Below, one piece after another: positions 35,589 to 44,414 of a DNA stretch of 64,000 bases. The notes beneath the pieces were generated by a model, which searched no databases, had not been told where the DNA came from, and saw only the letters and a list, made by a program, of their open reading frames with translations. Where the stretch lies: positions 310,001 to 374,000 of the forward strand of contig NZ_RSEB01000001.1 of NCBI RefSeq assembly GCF_003933745.1. Direction: 5' to 3'. The translations under genes and the position numbers were made by a program. Each line of letters opens with the position of its first letter. Positions within the stretch are counted from its first letter, which is position 1. The DNA comes from Glycomyces terrestris. GTDB lineage: Bacteria; Actinomycetota; Actinomycetes; Mycobacteriales; Micromonosporaceae.

Positions 35589-36062
35589 ATGACCGACACC
35601 GATGCGACCATCGACGCCCTGCTCACCGAACTCGGCTCCTCGTGGCCGACCGTGGACCAGATCACCGCCGCCCGCGAACGCCTCATCGCCCGCCTGCCCG
35701 GCTGGCACCTCCCGGCCGCGTACGGCATCGCCACGGTCGCGCCGGACGGCGCGATCAGCTTCGTCCGCGCCAACGTCGGCGAGCACCCGCTCCCGGCCGT
35801 CGTCATGTCCACCGTCCTCGGCCACGGCGGCGAGTCCGCGGCCTACCTCCTGGACGCGACCTCCCTCGACCAGGCGATCCGCCTCCTCGCCCCCGCCGAG
35901 GCGTGCACCGCGTACGAGCACCCGAACCTGGCCGCCTGGCGCGAAGTGCGGCAGGCGGTCGCGGCCGGCGAGACGGCCGTCGCGGTGTTCCTCCGCGACC
36001 TCGACTACACCGGCGAGGACCCGGCCGTCCTCGAACTCCAGGCCGTCGCCGCCGCCCGCTGA
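35589..36062 (+). CDS. hypothetical protein (157 aa)
   Basis: A 157-residue soluble protein, acidic, with mixed alpha/beta character (GWHLPAAYGIATVAPDGAISFVRANVG; TAYEHPNLAAWREVRQAVAAGETAVAVFLRDL). It has no signal peptide, membrane helix or catalytic motif that I recognise. It starts 55 bp after a terminator and is followed 24 bp later by an SDR gene, so the two may be co-transcribed. Function unknown. Confidence 0.6.
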   Translation: MTDTDATIDALLTELGSSWPTVDQITAARERLIARLPGWHLPAAYGIATVAPDGAISFVRANVGEHPLPAVVMSTVLGHGGESAAYLLDATSLDQAIRLLAPAEACTAYEHPNLAAWREVRQAVAAGETAVAVFLRDLDYTGEDPAVLELQAVAAAR

Positions 36063-36086
36063 CGCCGCTGTGGAAGGCTCGGAGCC

Positions 36087-36863
36087 ATGACGCGAGCAGC
36101 AGTGGTCACCGGCGGCGGGCGCGGCGTCGGCAGGGCGATCGCCGAGCGGCTCCTCGCCGGCGGCGACGCCGTCGTGGTCGTGGAGATGCGGCCGGAGGAG
36201 TGGCTCGATCCGCTCATCGCCTCGGGCCGTGCGGCGCTCGTGGTCGGCGACGCCGGCGACGACGCGACCGCCGCCGAGGCCGCCGCGGCGGCGCAGTCGC
36301 TCGGCACGCTGACCGGATGGGTGAACAACGCCGCGCTGTTCCGCGACGCGTGGCTGCACGAGGCCGGCGGCGCCGCGGTCGCCGAGCTGATCCGCGCGAA
36401 CCTCCAGCCGTGCCTGGCCGGATCGGCCGCCGCGGTGCGGGCGTTCCGCGCGGCCGGCACCGGCGGCGCGATCGTCAACGTCTCCTCGCATCAGGCGCAG
36501 CGGGCCGTCGCCGGGGCGCTCCCGTACGCGACCGCGAAGGCCGCCGTCGAGGGCCTGACGCGGGCGCTCGCGGTCGACTACGGGCCCAGCGGCATCCGCG
36601 TCAACGCCGTCGCGCTCGGATCCATCCGGACCGAGCGCATGGACGCGGCCGTCGCGGCCATGACCGGGCCCGAGCGCGCCGACCTCGCGCAGACGATGCG
36701 CGACCTGCACCCCCTCGGCCGCCCCGGCGCCGCGGCCGAGGTCGCCGACGCCGTCGCGTACCTGCTCTCCGACGCCGCCTCCTTCATCACCGGCGCGATC
36801 GTCCCCGTCGACGGCGGCCGCGCGGCCCAAGGGCCGGACCCGGAGGCCCGCCGCCTCGATTGA
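36087..36863 (+). CDS. short-chain dehydrogenase/reductase
   Basis: A 258-residue classical SDR. The cofactor loop is TGGGRGVG (residues 8-15), the structural motif NNAA, and the catalytic Ser (VSSHQAQ) and YATAK Tyr/Lys pair are all present. The end PVDGGR is typical. The Glu-containing VVVVEMR after strand 2 suggests NAD preference. The substrate is unknown. It comes before a divergent-looking MarR operator but is on the same strand as the MarR gene. Confidence 0.88.
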   Translation: MTRAAVVTGGGRGVGRAIAERLLAGGDAVVVVEMRPEEWLDPLIASGRAALVVGDAGDDATAAEAAAAAQSLGTLTGWVNNAALFRDAWLHEAGGAAVAELIRANLQPCLAGSAAAVRAFRAAGTGGAIVNVSSHQAQRAVAGALPYATAKAAVEGLTRALAVDYGPSGIRVNAVALGSIRTERMDAAVAAMTGPERADLAQTMRDLHPLGRPGAAAEVADAVAYLLSDAASFITGAIVPVDGGRAAQGPDPEARRLD

Positions 36864-36877
36864 CAGGTACCTGTCAA
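36860..36877. promoter_or_regulatory. perfect 18-bp palindrome, MarR-type operator
   Basis: TTGACAGGTACCTGTCAA is perfectly self-complementary. Its left arm doubles as a consensus -35 box, so bound repressor would cover the promoter. A -10-like TAGCCT at 36885-36890 places the transcript start at or near the GTG at 36898, that is, a leaderless mRNA. Confidence 0.75.
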
Positions 36878-36897
36878 CATCTGCTAGCCTCGGTCGC

Positions 36898-37347
36898 GTG
36901 CCACTCAGTCCGCGCGCCGCCGCAGTCTCCGAGCTGATCATCGAGGTCTTCCGCGCCAACGGCGCCCTCCTCGCCGCCGGCGACGACCTGGCCCGCCCGG
37001 CCGGGCTCACCAGCGCCCGCTGGCAGGTCCTCGGCGTCATCGACGGCGAACCGCGCACGGTCGCCGAGGCGGCCCGCACGATGGGCCTGCGCCGCCAGAG
37101 CGTCCAGCAGACCGCCGACTCCCTCGTCGCCGACGGCCTCGCCGCCTACCGCGACAACCCCCGCCACCGCCGCGCCAAGCTCCTCGCCGCCACCCCCGCG
37201 GGCCTGCGCGCGCTCGCCGACGTCGAACGCCGCCATGCCGCATGGGCCGACGCCCTCGCCGCGCGCCTCTCCCCCGCCGACATCGCGGCCGCCACGGCCG
37301 CACTCCAGCACCTCGCCACCGCACTCGATCAGGAGCCGTCCGCATGA
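36898..37347 (+). CDS. MarR family transcriptional regulator
   Basis: A 149-residue winged-helix dimeric regulator. Helix-turn-helix residues lie at about 55-80 (TVAEAARTMGLRRQSVQQTADSLVADG), followed by the wing with DNPRHRRAKLLAATPAG containing the conserved D-x-R. The GTG start sits only 8 bp after a -10-like box and has no ribosome-binding site, which fits leaderless translation. It overlaps the VOC gene by 4 bp (ATGA), so it regulates that gene and itself through the 18-bp palindrome. Confidence 0.9.
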   Translation: MPLSPRAAAVSELIIEVFRANGALLAAGDDLARPAGLTSARWQVLGVIDGEPRTVAEAARTMGLRRQSVQQTADSLVADGLAAYRDNPRHRRAKLLAATPAGLRALADVERRHAAWADALAARLSPADIAAATAALQHLATALDQEPSA

Positions 37348-38060
37348 CCGGTGAGAAGACCATCCCGCTGCTCCCCTGCCGCTCGATCGACGAGACCGCC
37401 GAGTTCTACCGCGCGCTCGGCTTCCAGGAGACCCTCCACCAGACCCGGCCCAACCCGTACACCGTGGTCGAGAAGGACGACATCCAGCTCCACTTCTTCG
37501 GCGTCGACGACCTGGACCCGGAGACCACGTACGGCACCTGCGTGGTGATCGTCCCCGACACCGGCGCCCTCTTCGAGACCTTCGCCGCGGGCATGCGCGC
37601 CGCATACGGCAAGCTCCTCGTCTCCGGCATCCCCCGCATGACCCGGCCCCGCAAACGCGCCAACACCGGCAACCGGGCCGGCTTCTCCGTCGTCGACCCC
37701 GGCGGCAACACCATCCGCTTCTTCCCCGCCGACGAGGACACCGAGGAGCCGCCGGCGCCGACCAGCAGGCTCGGCCGCACCCTCGCCCGCGCCATCGTCC
37801 TCGGCGACGCCAAGGGCGACACCGCCCAGGCCGCCAAGATCCTCGACGCCACCCTCGCCAAGACCCCCGACGACACCCCGCCCCGCGAACTCGCCGAAGC
37901 CCTCGCCTACCGCGCCGAACTCGCCGCCCGCCAGAACGACCCCGCCCGCGCCCGCGACCTCCTCGACCGCCTCGCCCGCGTGCCCCTCACCGACGACGAC
38001 CGAACGTCCCTCGCCACGACCCTCACCGCCGCCGCCGACCTCTCCGCCCAACTCCCCTGA
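37344..38060 (+). CDS. VOC/glyoxalase-fold protein with helical C-terminal extension
   Basis: A 238-residue protein. Residues 1-130 form a VOC (glyoxalase/bleomycin-resistance-like) domain (IPLLPCRSIDETAEFYRALGF start, AGFSVVDPGGNTIRFFP end). Residues about 140-238 are Ala-rich paired helices resembling a TPR-like hairpin (AYRAELAARQNDPARARDLLDRLARVPL). Bleomycin-resistance-type proteins bind drugs without modifying them; whether this one does is not shown. It is translationally coupled to the MarR gene. Confidence 0.82.
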   Translation: MTGEKTIPLLPCRSIDETAEFYRALGFQETLHQTRPNPYTVVEKDDIQLHFFGVDDLDPETTYGTCVVIVPDTGALFETFAAGMRAAYGKLLVSGIPRMTRPRKRANTGNRAGFSVVDPGGNTIRFFPADEDTEEPPAPTSRLGRTLARAIVLGDAKGDTAQAAKILDATLAKTPDDTPPRELAEALAYRAELAARQNDPARARDLLDRLARVPLTDDDRTSLATTLTAAADLSAQLP

Positions 38061-38122
38061 CCCGGCCCGCCGCACCCCTCAGGTATCATTCACACCGGCC
38101 CTGCCCCGACCGGCGAGGCCCC

Positions 38123-38196
38123 GGCCCGGTATTCCAACTGGCAGAGAAGACGGATTCAAAACCCGTACAGTGTGGGTTCGAATCCCACCCGGGCTA
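38123..38196 (+). tRNA. short (class-I length) tRNA with CAA (Leu) anticodon
   Basis: A 74-nt cloverleaf. The acceptor GGCCCGG pairs with CCGGGCT through a G1-U72 wobble; then T8 A9, a 3-bp D-stem TTC/GAA with GG in the loop, and an anticodon stem ACGG/CCGT with an A-C mismatch below a TTCAAAA loop (anticodon CAA at 38157-38159). The variable loop is five bases (ACAGT), the T-arm GTGGG-TTCGAAT-CCCAC is perfect, and the discriminator is A. No CCA is encoded. Leu tRNAs are normally class II with a long variable arm, so the identity is uncertain. Confidence 0.72.
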
Positions 38197-38424
38197 CGTC
38201 ACCAACCCGCACAGCGCCTGCCGCTTGTGCGGGTTCTTCATCTCTCAGCGACAGGCGCCGAAGTTCGTCGACCGGTAGGCGGTCGAGGTCGATCTCGCCG
38301 CGCGGAAATTCCTCGACGAGACGGACCTCCCGCTTGCTGCGCAGCGCCTGGCCCATCGTCTCGATCCGTGCGGCGAGCTGCTGTCGCTCCTCGGCGAGTT
38401 GGCGCCGACGGTCAATGAACGCTG
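38197..38424. other. intergenic stretch after the tRNA, possible gene remnant
   Basis: No intact gene is visible. On the minus strand a frame without start codon near its beginning reads RRRQLAEERQQLAARIETM and continues through about 60 more codons into the tRNA antisense. This looks like the decayed end of a coiled-coil protein. Nothing else is recognisable before the direct repeat at 38425. Confidence 0.35.
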
Positions 38425-38448
38425 ACTATGTATTGACATGTAACAATC
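38425..38448 (+). repeat. 24-bp direct repeat, left copy, containing a TTGACA box
   Basis: Matches 39400-39423 at 21 of 24 positions in the same orientation (differences at positions 8, 12 and 17). It includes ACTATGT and TTGACATG. TTGACA at 38433-38438 may act as the -35 of the GH12 gene. Confidence 0.7.
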
Positions 38449-38538
38449 TCTTGCGGCATCATGAATGCCTCAAACCGGCTCAGGAGTGTCCAAGCGGACC
38501 CATGGCCGGTGCTCTCCAACCGTTAAGGAGGAGTCGAG

Positions 38539-39351
38539 ATGTCCTCGTCAAGGATGAGCGTCTCCCTCATGCGCCTGCTCACAGGCGCCATCGCCGCGTT
38601 CTGCATCGCCCTGACGTCGACGCTGGTCGCGGCCTCGCCCGCGCAGGCCGCCTCGACCTGCGCCTCGGGCGGCACCATCGCGATGGGCAAGTACTACGTC
38701 ACCAACAACCTGTGGGGTGCCGGCTCCGGTTCCGGCTGGCAGTGCTCCTGGGACTCATGGCAGTCCGGTGACACGATCGGTTGGGGCACGAACTGGGACT
38801 GGAGCGGCCAGTCGAACTCCGTCAAGAGCTACAGCAGCACGGTCCTCGGCTGGCACTGGGGATGGCAGCGACCGGGCACCGAGTTGCCGGTGCGGATCTG
38901 GGACAACCGGAGCATTCCGACCACCTGGGACTACACGGTGACCGGGTCCGGGACGATGAACGTCGCCTATGACCTGTGGCTGCACACCCAGTCCAATCCC
39001 GACTCCTCGAGCACCCCGACCGACGAGATCATGATCTGGCCCTACCGGTCCGGCGGGGCGGGCCCGGCGGGCACGTACCAGACGACGGTCAACATCGGCG
39101 GCGCCAACTGGGACCTCTACCGCGGCTGGATCGACGCGGGCAGCGGGAACGGCTGGAACGTCTTCTCGTTCGTGCGGACCTCGAACACCACTTCGGTGAA
39201 CCTCAACCTGCGCGACTTCGTCAACGACCTGGTCTACAACCGGCAGTGGCTGAGCAACAGCAAGTATCTGACGAGTGTCCAGGCGGGCACCGAGGTCTTC
39301 ATCGGCAGCGGCCAGCTCAACACCAACTCCTACTGGGTCGACGTCCAGTAG
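38539..39351 (+). CDS. secreted glycoside hydrolase family 12 endoglucanase
   Basis: A 270-residue secreted protein with a Sec signal peptide (cleavage near ASPAQA-AS, residue 38). The mature part is a GH12 jelly roll. The catalytic nucleophile Glu lies in TDEIMIWPY and the acid/base Glu in VQAGTEVFIGSGQ, and GNGWNVFSFVR and SNSVKSYSS are typical. GH12 enzymes cut beta-1,4-glucan or xyloglucan with retention. The ATG follows TTAAGGAGGAGT. The gene lies alone between two 24-bp direct repeats and downstream of a tRNA. A second, more distant family member is at 53342. Confidence 0.9.
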   Translation: MSSSRMSVSLMRLLTGAIAAFCIALTSTLVAASPAQAASTCASGGTIAMGKYYVTNNLWGAGSGSGWQCSWDSWQSGDTIGWGTNWDWSGQSNSVKSYSSTVLGWHWGWQRPGTELPVRIWDNRSIPTTWDYTVTGSGTMNVAYDLWLHTQSNPDSSSTPTDEIMIWPYRSGGAGPAGTYQTTVNIGGANWDLYRGWIDAGSGNGWNVFSFVRTSNTTSVNLNLRDFVNDLVYNRQWLSNSKYLTSVQAGTEVFIGSGQLNTNSYWVDVQ

Positions 39352-39360
39352 CCCAGCCAC

Positions 39361-39396
39361 GCCCGAGCGGGTCCACAGCGGTGGACTCGCCCGGGC
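39361..39396 (+). terminator. GH12 gene terminator
   Basis: GCCCGAGCGGGTCCAC (39361-39376) pairs with GTGGACTCGCCCGGGC (39381-39396); one G-T and one mismatch, 4-nt loop. Confidence 0.75.
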
Positions 39397-39399
39397 CCA

Positions 39400-39423
39400 A
39401 CTATGTCTTGCCATGAAACAATC
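39400..39423 (+). repeat. 24-bp direct repeat, right copy
   Basis: Second copy of the repeat at 38425, 975 bp downstream, directly after the GH12 terminator. It has TTGCCATG where the left copy has TTGACATG. Confidence 0.7.
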
Positions 39424-39516
39424 CTGGGCCGCCGCCGCCGGTTACGGCGCGATGCCCGGGAGCGCACCCGATTCCGTGCCCGACAGGTCCATCCGGGGGC
39501 GGCTGACGCCGAGGTC

Positions 39517-41091
39517 TCAGACTGTCCCGCCGCTTGCTGGAGGTTCGATCAGCTCGCGGGTTCGTGGTGCTCCGCCCGTCGCTGGGACGCCGCTGACGTC
39601 GCCGGCCGTGTAGTCATCGAACTGCGCCTCCCAGTGGAACGCGCTGCCTGCGATCTGTGCCGCCCCGAAGAATGCGTCGCCTCTGAACCGCGCCTCTCGG
39701 AAGTCGGCGTCAGCTGCGATCTGCACTTCCCGGAAGTCCGTGTGGCCCTCGAACTGAGCTTCCTCGAAGTTCGCGTCGCCGGCGAACAGTGCCCCTTTGA
39801 AGTGGGCATAGCCTGCGATCTGAGCGGCTCCGAAGTATGCTTCGTCCGCGAATCGCGCCTCCTCGAAGGCCGCATTGCCCGCGATTTGCACCTCACCGAA
39901 GACTGCTTCGCCTGCGAACCGCGCTTCATTGAAGGTCGCCGCAACTGCGAACAGCGCTTCTCCGAAGCTCACGCTGCCTGCGAACTGCGCCTCCCCGAAG
40001 TACCCGTATACGAAGCGCACGTCGCCGAAATAGGCGTAGCCCGCGAACTGCGTCCCGCTGAAGCGCGCGATCCCCGCAAACCGCGCTTCACGGAAGTCCG
40101 CTGTCTTCGCAAACCGTGCCGAAGTGAAGTCCACATCGCCGGTGAAGTGCGCCTGCTGAAAGCCCGCGGCACCTCTGAAGTCCGCATCGGAGAAGGTGAT
40201 GTCGCCTTTCACCGTGGCTTCGAAGAAGCTCACGTGTCCGGTGAGATTGACGCGCTGGAAGTCGGCCGGGCCCTTGAGGAGAGCGCCCGCGAAGGTCGCC
40301 CGGTTGCGGAGGGTCGCTCCGGTGAGGTCGAGGTTGACGAGGCGGCTGTCCCTCAGATCGATGTCGTCGAGCAGTGTGTTACGGAGGTTGAGTCTGGTGT
40401 GGTTCCAGTAGCGGCGCCGCTGGCCCCGCGTCCGGAACTTCAGGTGGCGTTGGAGGATTTCTTGAGCGACCAGCCGCACCTCGCGCCAGTCGGCCTCGCT
40501 CTCATCGATACCCGCCGGGTCAGTCGGTGACGCATCAGGGCCGCTGGGGCCGTCGGTTGCTGAGTGGGGTCGTCCGAGCCGGAGGTACGCGCCGATCTCG
40601 TCGAGCACGATTTGGCGCAGTTCCGGGTGGGAGTCGGCGAGCCGTTCCAGGTTGTGCAGGCCCCCGATGCGCACCGAGGCGCTGTCGGAGCCAAGTTGGG
40701 CGACGGCTTGGATTCGTAGGTCCGCGATGCGCTGCTGGGTGGCGTTGTATTCCTCGTGGCGCTGCTTCTGGAAGTTGAGCAGCAAGACCGCAGCGCCGGC
40801 GAAGCCCGCCGTGGCGGTGAGGGTATGGCGAAGGATGTCGTTGCGGGCTTGGGCGATGGCGACCTCGTCGACCGGCTCGGCGCGGCGGAGTTCGGCGATG
40901 AGGGTGATCTGCTCCTGGTAGTAGTACCACGCGAGGAACCCGACCATGACCAGACCGAGCAGCAGCATCCACCCCGCCAGGCGCAAGGGCCGGTTCTCGA
41001 CCGGGGAGGGGCTGAGGCGGCTCGACCAGGCGTCGGCGGTTCTCATGGCCAGCCGCTGCCACATTGTTGCCGTGAGGGGGTGCGGGCGCAT
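39517..41091 (-). CDS. membrane-anchored pentapeptide-repeat protein
   Basis: A 524-residue protein. Two membrane helices (about 38-57 and 91-107) and a coiled, hydrophilic section are followed by about 25 turns of a right-handed quadrilateral beta-helix (residues about 240-500) with the pentapeptide pattern A(x)F..A.F, for example GDVDFTSARFAKTADFREARFAG. This two-helix plus pentapeptide layout is widespread in actinobacteria and of unknown function; it is not the Qnr-type. The start is taken as the first ATG of the frame; an internal ATG at residue 10 is possible. It converges on the GH12 gene. Confidence 0.83.
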   Translation of the reverse strand: MRPHPLTATMWQRLAMRTADAWSSRLSPSPVENRPLRLAGWMLLLGLVMVGFLAWYYYQEQITLIAELRRAEPVDEVAIAQARNDILRHTLTATAGFAGAAVLLLNFQKQRHEEYNATQQRIADLRIQAVAQLGSDSASVRIGGLHNLERLADSHPELRQIVLDEIGAYLRLGRPHSATDGPSGPDASPTDPAGIDESEADWREVRLVAQEILQRHLKFRTRGQRRRYWNHTRLNLRNTLLDDIDLRDSRLVNLDLTGATLRNRATFAGALLKGPADFQRVNLTGHVSFFEATVKGDITFSDADFRGAAGFQQAHFTGDVDFTSARFAKTADFREARFAGIARFSGTQFAGYAYFGDVRFVYGYFGEAQFAGSVSFGEALFAVAATFNEARFAGEAVFGEVQIAGNAAFEEARFADEAYFGAAQIAGYAHFKGALFAGDANFEEAQFEGHTDFREVQIAADADFREARFRGDAFFGAAQIAGSAFHWEAQFDDYTAGDVSGVPATGGAPRTRELIEPPASGGTV

Positions 41092-41335
41092 CCGTTCAGC
41101 CTAAGGTGAAACGGCCGCGCTGACGGCCCCGGATACCAGCGCGCTGCAAGGTTTGATCGGGACCGGTCCCGGGCGCCGTCATGCATGCTCTGCACCGAAC
41201 GCACAGGCCACCGGGCCCTTCGGCAAGGGCCTCGCGAAGGGATGCCGAGCTCGCCGCGCGGGCAGACCGACTTGCTGTCTTGCCGTACTGACCGGCGCAG
41301 TGCCATCGCCCCTGCTTGCCGGAGTATGGGAGCGG

Positions 41336-42309
41336 CTAGGTCAGCGGTGGTGTCGGTTCGGTCTTGCTGTTGCGCCAGTCCCGTGGGGTCAGGCCGTAGG
41401 CGGCGCGGAAGGCCCTGCTGAAGTGGGTGGCGTCGGCGAATCCCCATTGGTGGGCGATCGAGGCGATGGTGCGGTGGCGGGCATGGGGTTGGGCGAGTTC
41501 GCGCCGGCACGCTTCGAGGCGCTGGGTGCGCAGCCAGTCGCCCAGGCCGATGCCCGACTTGCCAAGGACGTTGTACAGGTGGCGCACGGAGATGTGGTGG
41601 GCGGCGGCGATGCGGGCGGCGCTCAGGTCGTGGTCGCCCAGGTGGGCGCGCAGGTATTCGAGGATGCGAAGTTCGAGGGTCGTCTGCATCGCCTCCTTGC
41701 CGAGGGCGGGGTCGGCCATGCTGGAGAGCAGCGCCGCCCTCACGAGGTCGATGGTCGGCTGGGCGAGGGTGGTCGCGACGGCGGGAGAGCGCAGTTCGGG
41801 GTTGTCGGCGAGCTGGGCGAGGTAGGTGGCGGTGAGTGCGGCGACGGGGTCGCCGGGCCCCAGGGTGCGGGAGGAGACCTCGTGCAGGGCCGCCTCGGGC
41901 AGGGCGAGTTCGGTGATGGGGATGCGGAAGAAGTGCGCGTCGAGCCCGTAGTCGAACATCAGGGTGTAGGGGCTGGTGGTGGTGTAGACGGCGAACTGGC
42001 CCCGTTCCAGGCGGGCGTAGCGCCCGTGCTGGGACATCGCCGAGGGCCCTTGGCCCTGCACCGTGACGAACAGCTGCGGTTCGGACGCGTCTGCGGCCAA
42101 GCGGGGCTGCGGGTGACCGTGGTCGCCATCGAGCGCACGGTCAACACCTGGACGGGTCCGGCGTGGGACAGGGTGAGCCCGACGTTGATGTCGCCAGGGT
42201 CGTCGAGCAGGTCGATGTCGACCCGGACCACCTGGTTGCCGACGGCTTCGCGGACGGCGCTCGCCCGCGCCCGTCCAGGCACGTCACGGGAGTTCCACGT
42301 CGCGGTCAT
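41336..42309 (-). pseudogene. AraC family regulator interrupted by a single-base frameshift
   Basis: The N-terminal AraC-binding-like half (MTATWNSRDVPGRARASAVR to TVTRSP) is in one frame and the rest (LAADASEPQLFVTVQGQG to the C-terminal HTH FADATHFSRAFRAAYGLTPRDWR) in another. Restoring one C in the CCCC run (plus-strand GGGG at 42103-42106) joins them into a normal regulator of about 324 residues. The start at 42309 has GAGGTGG upstream. It is divergent from two alpha/beta hydrolases that it probably controlled. It could be a true mutation or a sequencing error. Confidence 0.82.
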
Positions 42310-42593
42310 CGGCCCACCTCGCATTCGTCCTCTCACGACTGAACCACAGCCCGAACCCCCGATGCAAGCGCATGCCGGCCGCGGCGGGGCCTTGTGCAGC
42401 CGCGGCAGAGGTTCGTGCACGCTGAGCACACTCCCGGCCCCGGCCACTGCCCCTGGCCTGCACGGCGGCGGCACCCGGGCTCGCGCGTCGGTGCCGGTCG
42501 GGCACGGTCCCGTGCATCACCGATCAGGATTCTCGGCTCCCTCCCGCCTAGCGTTCACCCTGACGCACCCGACTATGGAGAAAGCGACAACCG

Positions 42594-43451
42594 ATGCCTC
42601 ACCACGAGCACGACCTCCCCCGGCACACGGCCGACCAGATCGAGCGGGCCAACGAGTCCGGCCGCACCCCCGTCGTCTTCATCCACGGACTGTGGCTGCT
42701 GCCCAGCAGCTGGGACCGGTGGGCGGCCCTGGCCGAGGAGCAGGGCTATGTCGCCCTCACTCCGGGCTGGCCGGACGACCCCGAGACGGTCGCAGAGGCC
42801 AACGAGCACCCCGAAGTGTTCGCGGGCAAGACGGTCGGCCAGGTCGCCGACCACTACCACGAGATCATCGAGGCGCTCGACCGCAGACCCGCGGTCATCG
42901 GCCACTCCTTCGGCGGCCTGCTGGCCCAGATCCTCGCCGGACGCGGCCTGGCCGCCGCCACCGTCGCCATCGACCCCGCCCCCTTCCGCGGCGTGCTGCC
43001 CCTGCCGGTCTCGGCGCTGCGCGTCGCCTCGGTCGTGATCGCCAACCCGGCGAACTGGTGGCGGGCCGTGCCGCTGACGTACGACCAGTTCCGGTACGGC
43101 TTCGCCAACGCCGTCACCGAGGAGGAGGCCAAGGAGCTCTTCGACACCTTCGCCGTCCCGGCGCCGGGCGCCCCGCTGTTCCAAGCGGCCACCGCGAACG
43201 TGAACCCCTGGACCGAAGCGAAGGTCGACAGCGCCAACCCCGAGCGCGGACCGCTCCTGATCGTCTCGGGCGAACGCGACCACACCGTCCCCCGCGCGAT
43301 CACCGAAGCCGAATTCGAACGGCAGCAGCGCAACCCGGGCATCACCGAGTTCGTCGAGATCCCCGGCCGCGGCCACTCCCTCACGATCGACCACGGCTGG
43401 CGCGAGGTCGCCGAGACCAGCCTGGACTTCATCCGCCGCTTCACCGCCTGA
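42594..43451 (+). CDS. alpha/beta hydrolase
   Basis: A 285-residue cytoplasmic alpha/beta-hydrolase. The oxyanion region is [12 protein letters not shown], the nucleophile elbow GHSFGG (Ser near 103), the acid is probably in [10 protein letters not shown] and the His in [10 protein letters not shown]. It is followed after 13 bp by a second hydrolase, so the two form an operon. The divergent AraC-type gene is frameshifted. Substrate unknown; the family includes esterases and lactonases. Confidence 0.87.
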   Translation: MPHHEHDLPRHTADQIERANESGRTPVVFIHGLWLLPSSWDRWAALAEEQGYVALTPGWPDDPETVAEANEHPEVFAGKTVGQVADHYHEIIEALDRRPAVIGHSFGGLLAQILAGRGLAAATVAIDPAPFRGVLPLPVSALRVASVVIANPANWWRAVPLTYDQFRYGFANAVTEEEAKELFDTFAVPAPGAPLFQAATANVNPWTEAKVDSANPERGPLLIVSGERDHTVPRAITEAEFERQQRNPGITEFVEIPGRGHSLTIDHGWREVAETSLDFIRRFTA

Positions 43452-43464
43452 AAGGACCTTCGCG

Positions 43465-44304
43465 ATGCCCTACATCACCACCGCAGACGGCGTCCAGCTC
43501 TACTACAAGGACTGGGGACCCCGCGAGGGCAGGCCCGTGACCTTCAGCCACGGCTGGCCGCTGCACAGCGACTCGTGGGAAGCGCAGATGCTGCACCTCG
43601 CCTCCCACGGCTACCGCGTCATCGCCCACGACCGGCGCGGGCACGGCAGGTCCACCCAGACCTGGGACGGCAACGACATGGACCACTACGCCGACGACCT
43701 CGCCGCGGTCATCGAGGCGCTCGACCTCCAGGACGCCACCCTGATCGGATTCTCCACCGGCGGCGGCGAAGTCGCCCGCTACATCGGCCGCCACGGCACC
43801 GCCCGCATCGCGCAGGCCGGCCTGATCTCGGCGGTGCCCCCGCTCATGCTGCGCGGCCCGAACAACCCCGACGGCGTCCCCAAAGCGGTCTTCGACGGAC
43901 TGCGCACCGGCTCCCTCACCGACCGCTCCCAGCTCTACAAGGACCTCGCCGCCGGCCCGTTCTTCGGCGCGAACCGGCCCGCCTCCGCGGTCTCCCAGGG
44001 CATGCAGGACGCGTTCTGGCTCGCCGGCATGACGGCCGGGCACAAGGCCGCCTACGACTGCATCGCAGCGTTCTCCGAAACCGACCACACCGAGGACCTG
44101 CGCCGCTTCGACGTGCCCACGCTCATCATCCACGGCGACGACGACCAGGTCGTGCCGATCGGCACCGCCGGAATCGCCTCGGCGGCCATCGTCGCCGACG
44201 CGACGCTGCTGGTCTACCCCGGTGCGCCGCACGGCATCACCGACACCCACAAAACCCAGCTCAACACCGACCTGCTGACCTTCGTCGACAGCTGGAAGTC
44301 CTAG
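43465..44304 (+). CDS. alpha/beta hydrolase of the cofactor-free haloperoxidase type
   Basis: A 279-residue enzyme closely following the non-haem chloroperoxidase/arylesterase pattern: [14 protein letters not shown] start, [42 protein letters not shown], nucleophile GFSTGGGE, and late Asp and His in HGDDDQVVP and [11 protein letters not shown]. Such enzymes are perhydrolases in vitro and esterases in vivo. The ATG follows GAAAGGACC. It is the second gene of the hydrolase pair. Confidence 0.9.
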   Translation: MPYITTADGVQLYYKDWGPREGRPVTFSHGWPLHSDSWEAQMLHLASHGYRVIAHDRRGHGRSTQTWDGNDMDHYADDLAAVIEALDLQDATLIGFSTGGGEVARYIGRHGTARIAQAGLISAVPPLMLRGPNNPDGVPKAVFDGLRTGSLTDRSQLYKDLAAGPFFGANRPASAVSQGMQDAFWLAGMTAGHKAAYDCIAAFSETDHTEDLRRFDVPTLIIHGDDDQVVPIGTAGIASAAIVADATLLVYPGAPHGITDTHKTQLNTDLLTFVDSWKS

Positions 44305-44414
44305 GGTGAGGACGCACTCCTGAGCCCGTCAGCTGCTCCTTGCGGCTGACATGCCGGGTCTAGCTGTTCAGCGGCTCCGCGCCAGCTCGCGAAGCCCGCT
44401 GCCCAGTTCCACCA

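Noticed and set aside
38156..38356. 66-codon minus-strand ORF ending VGFEPTLYGF
   Set aside because: Its last part is the antisense of the tRNA, a common annotation artefact; only a possible upstream remnant is noted.
39403..40530. 375-codon plus-strand ORF opposite the pentapeptide repeats
   Set aside because: Its regular repeats come from the antisense of the pentapeptide array. No ribosome-binding site or fold is apparent.
41158..41171. Perfect 14-bp palindrome CGGGACCGGTCCCG in the gap 41092-41335
   Set aside because: It lies between the AraC remnant stop and the pentapeptide start without a clear promoter; too short and GC-rich to call as an operator or terminator.
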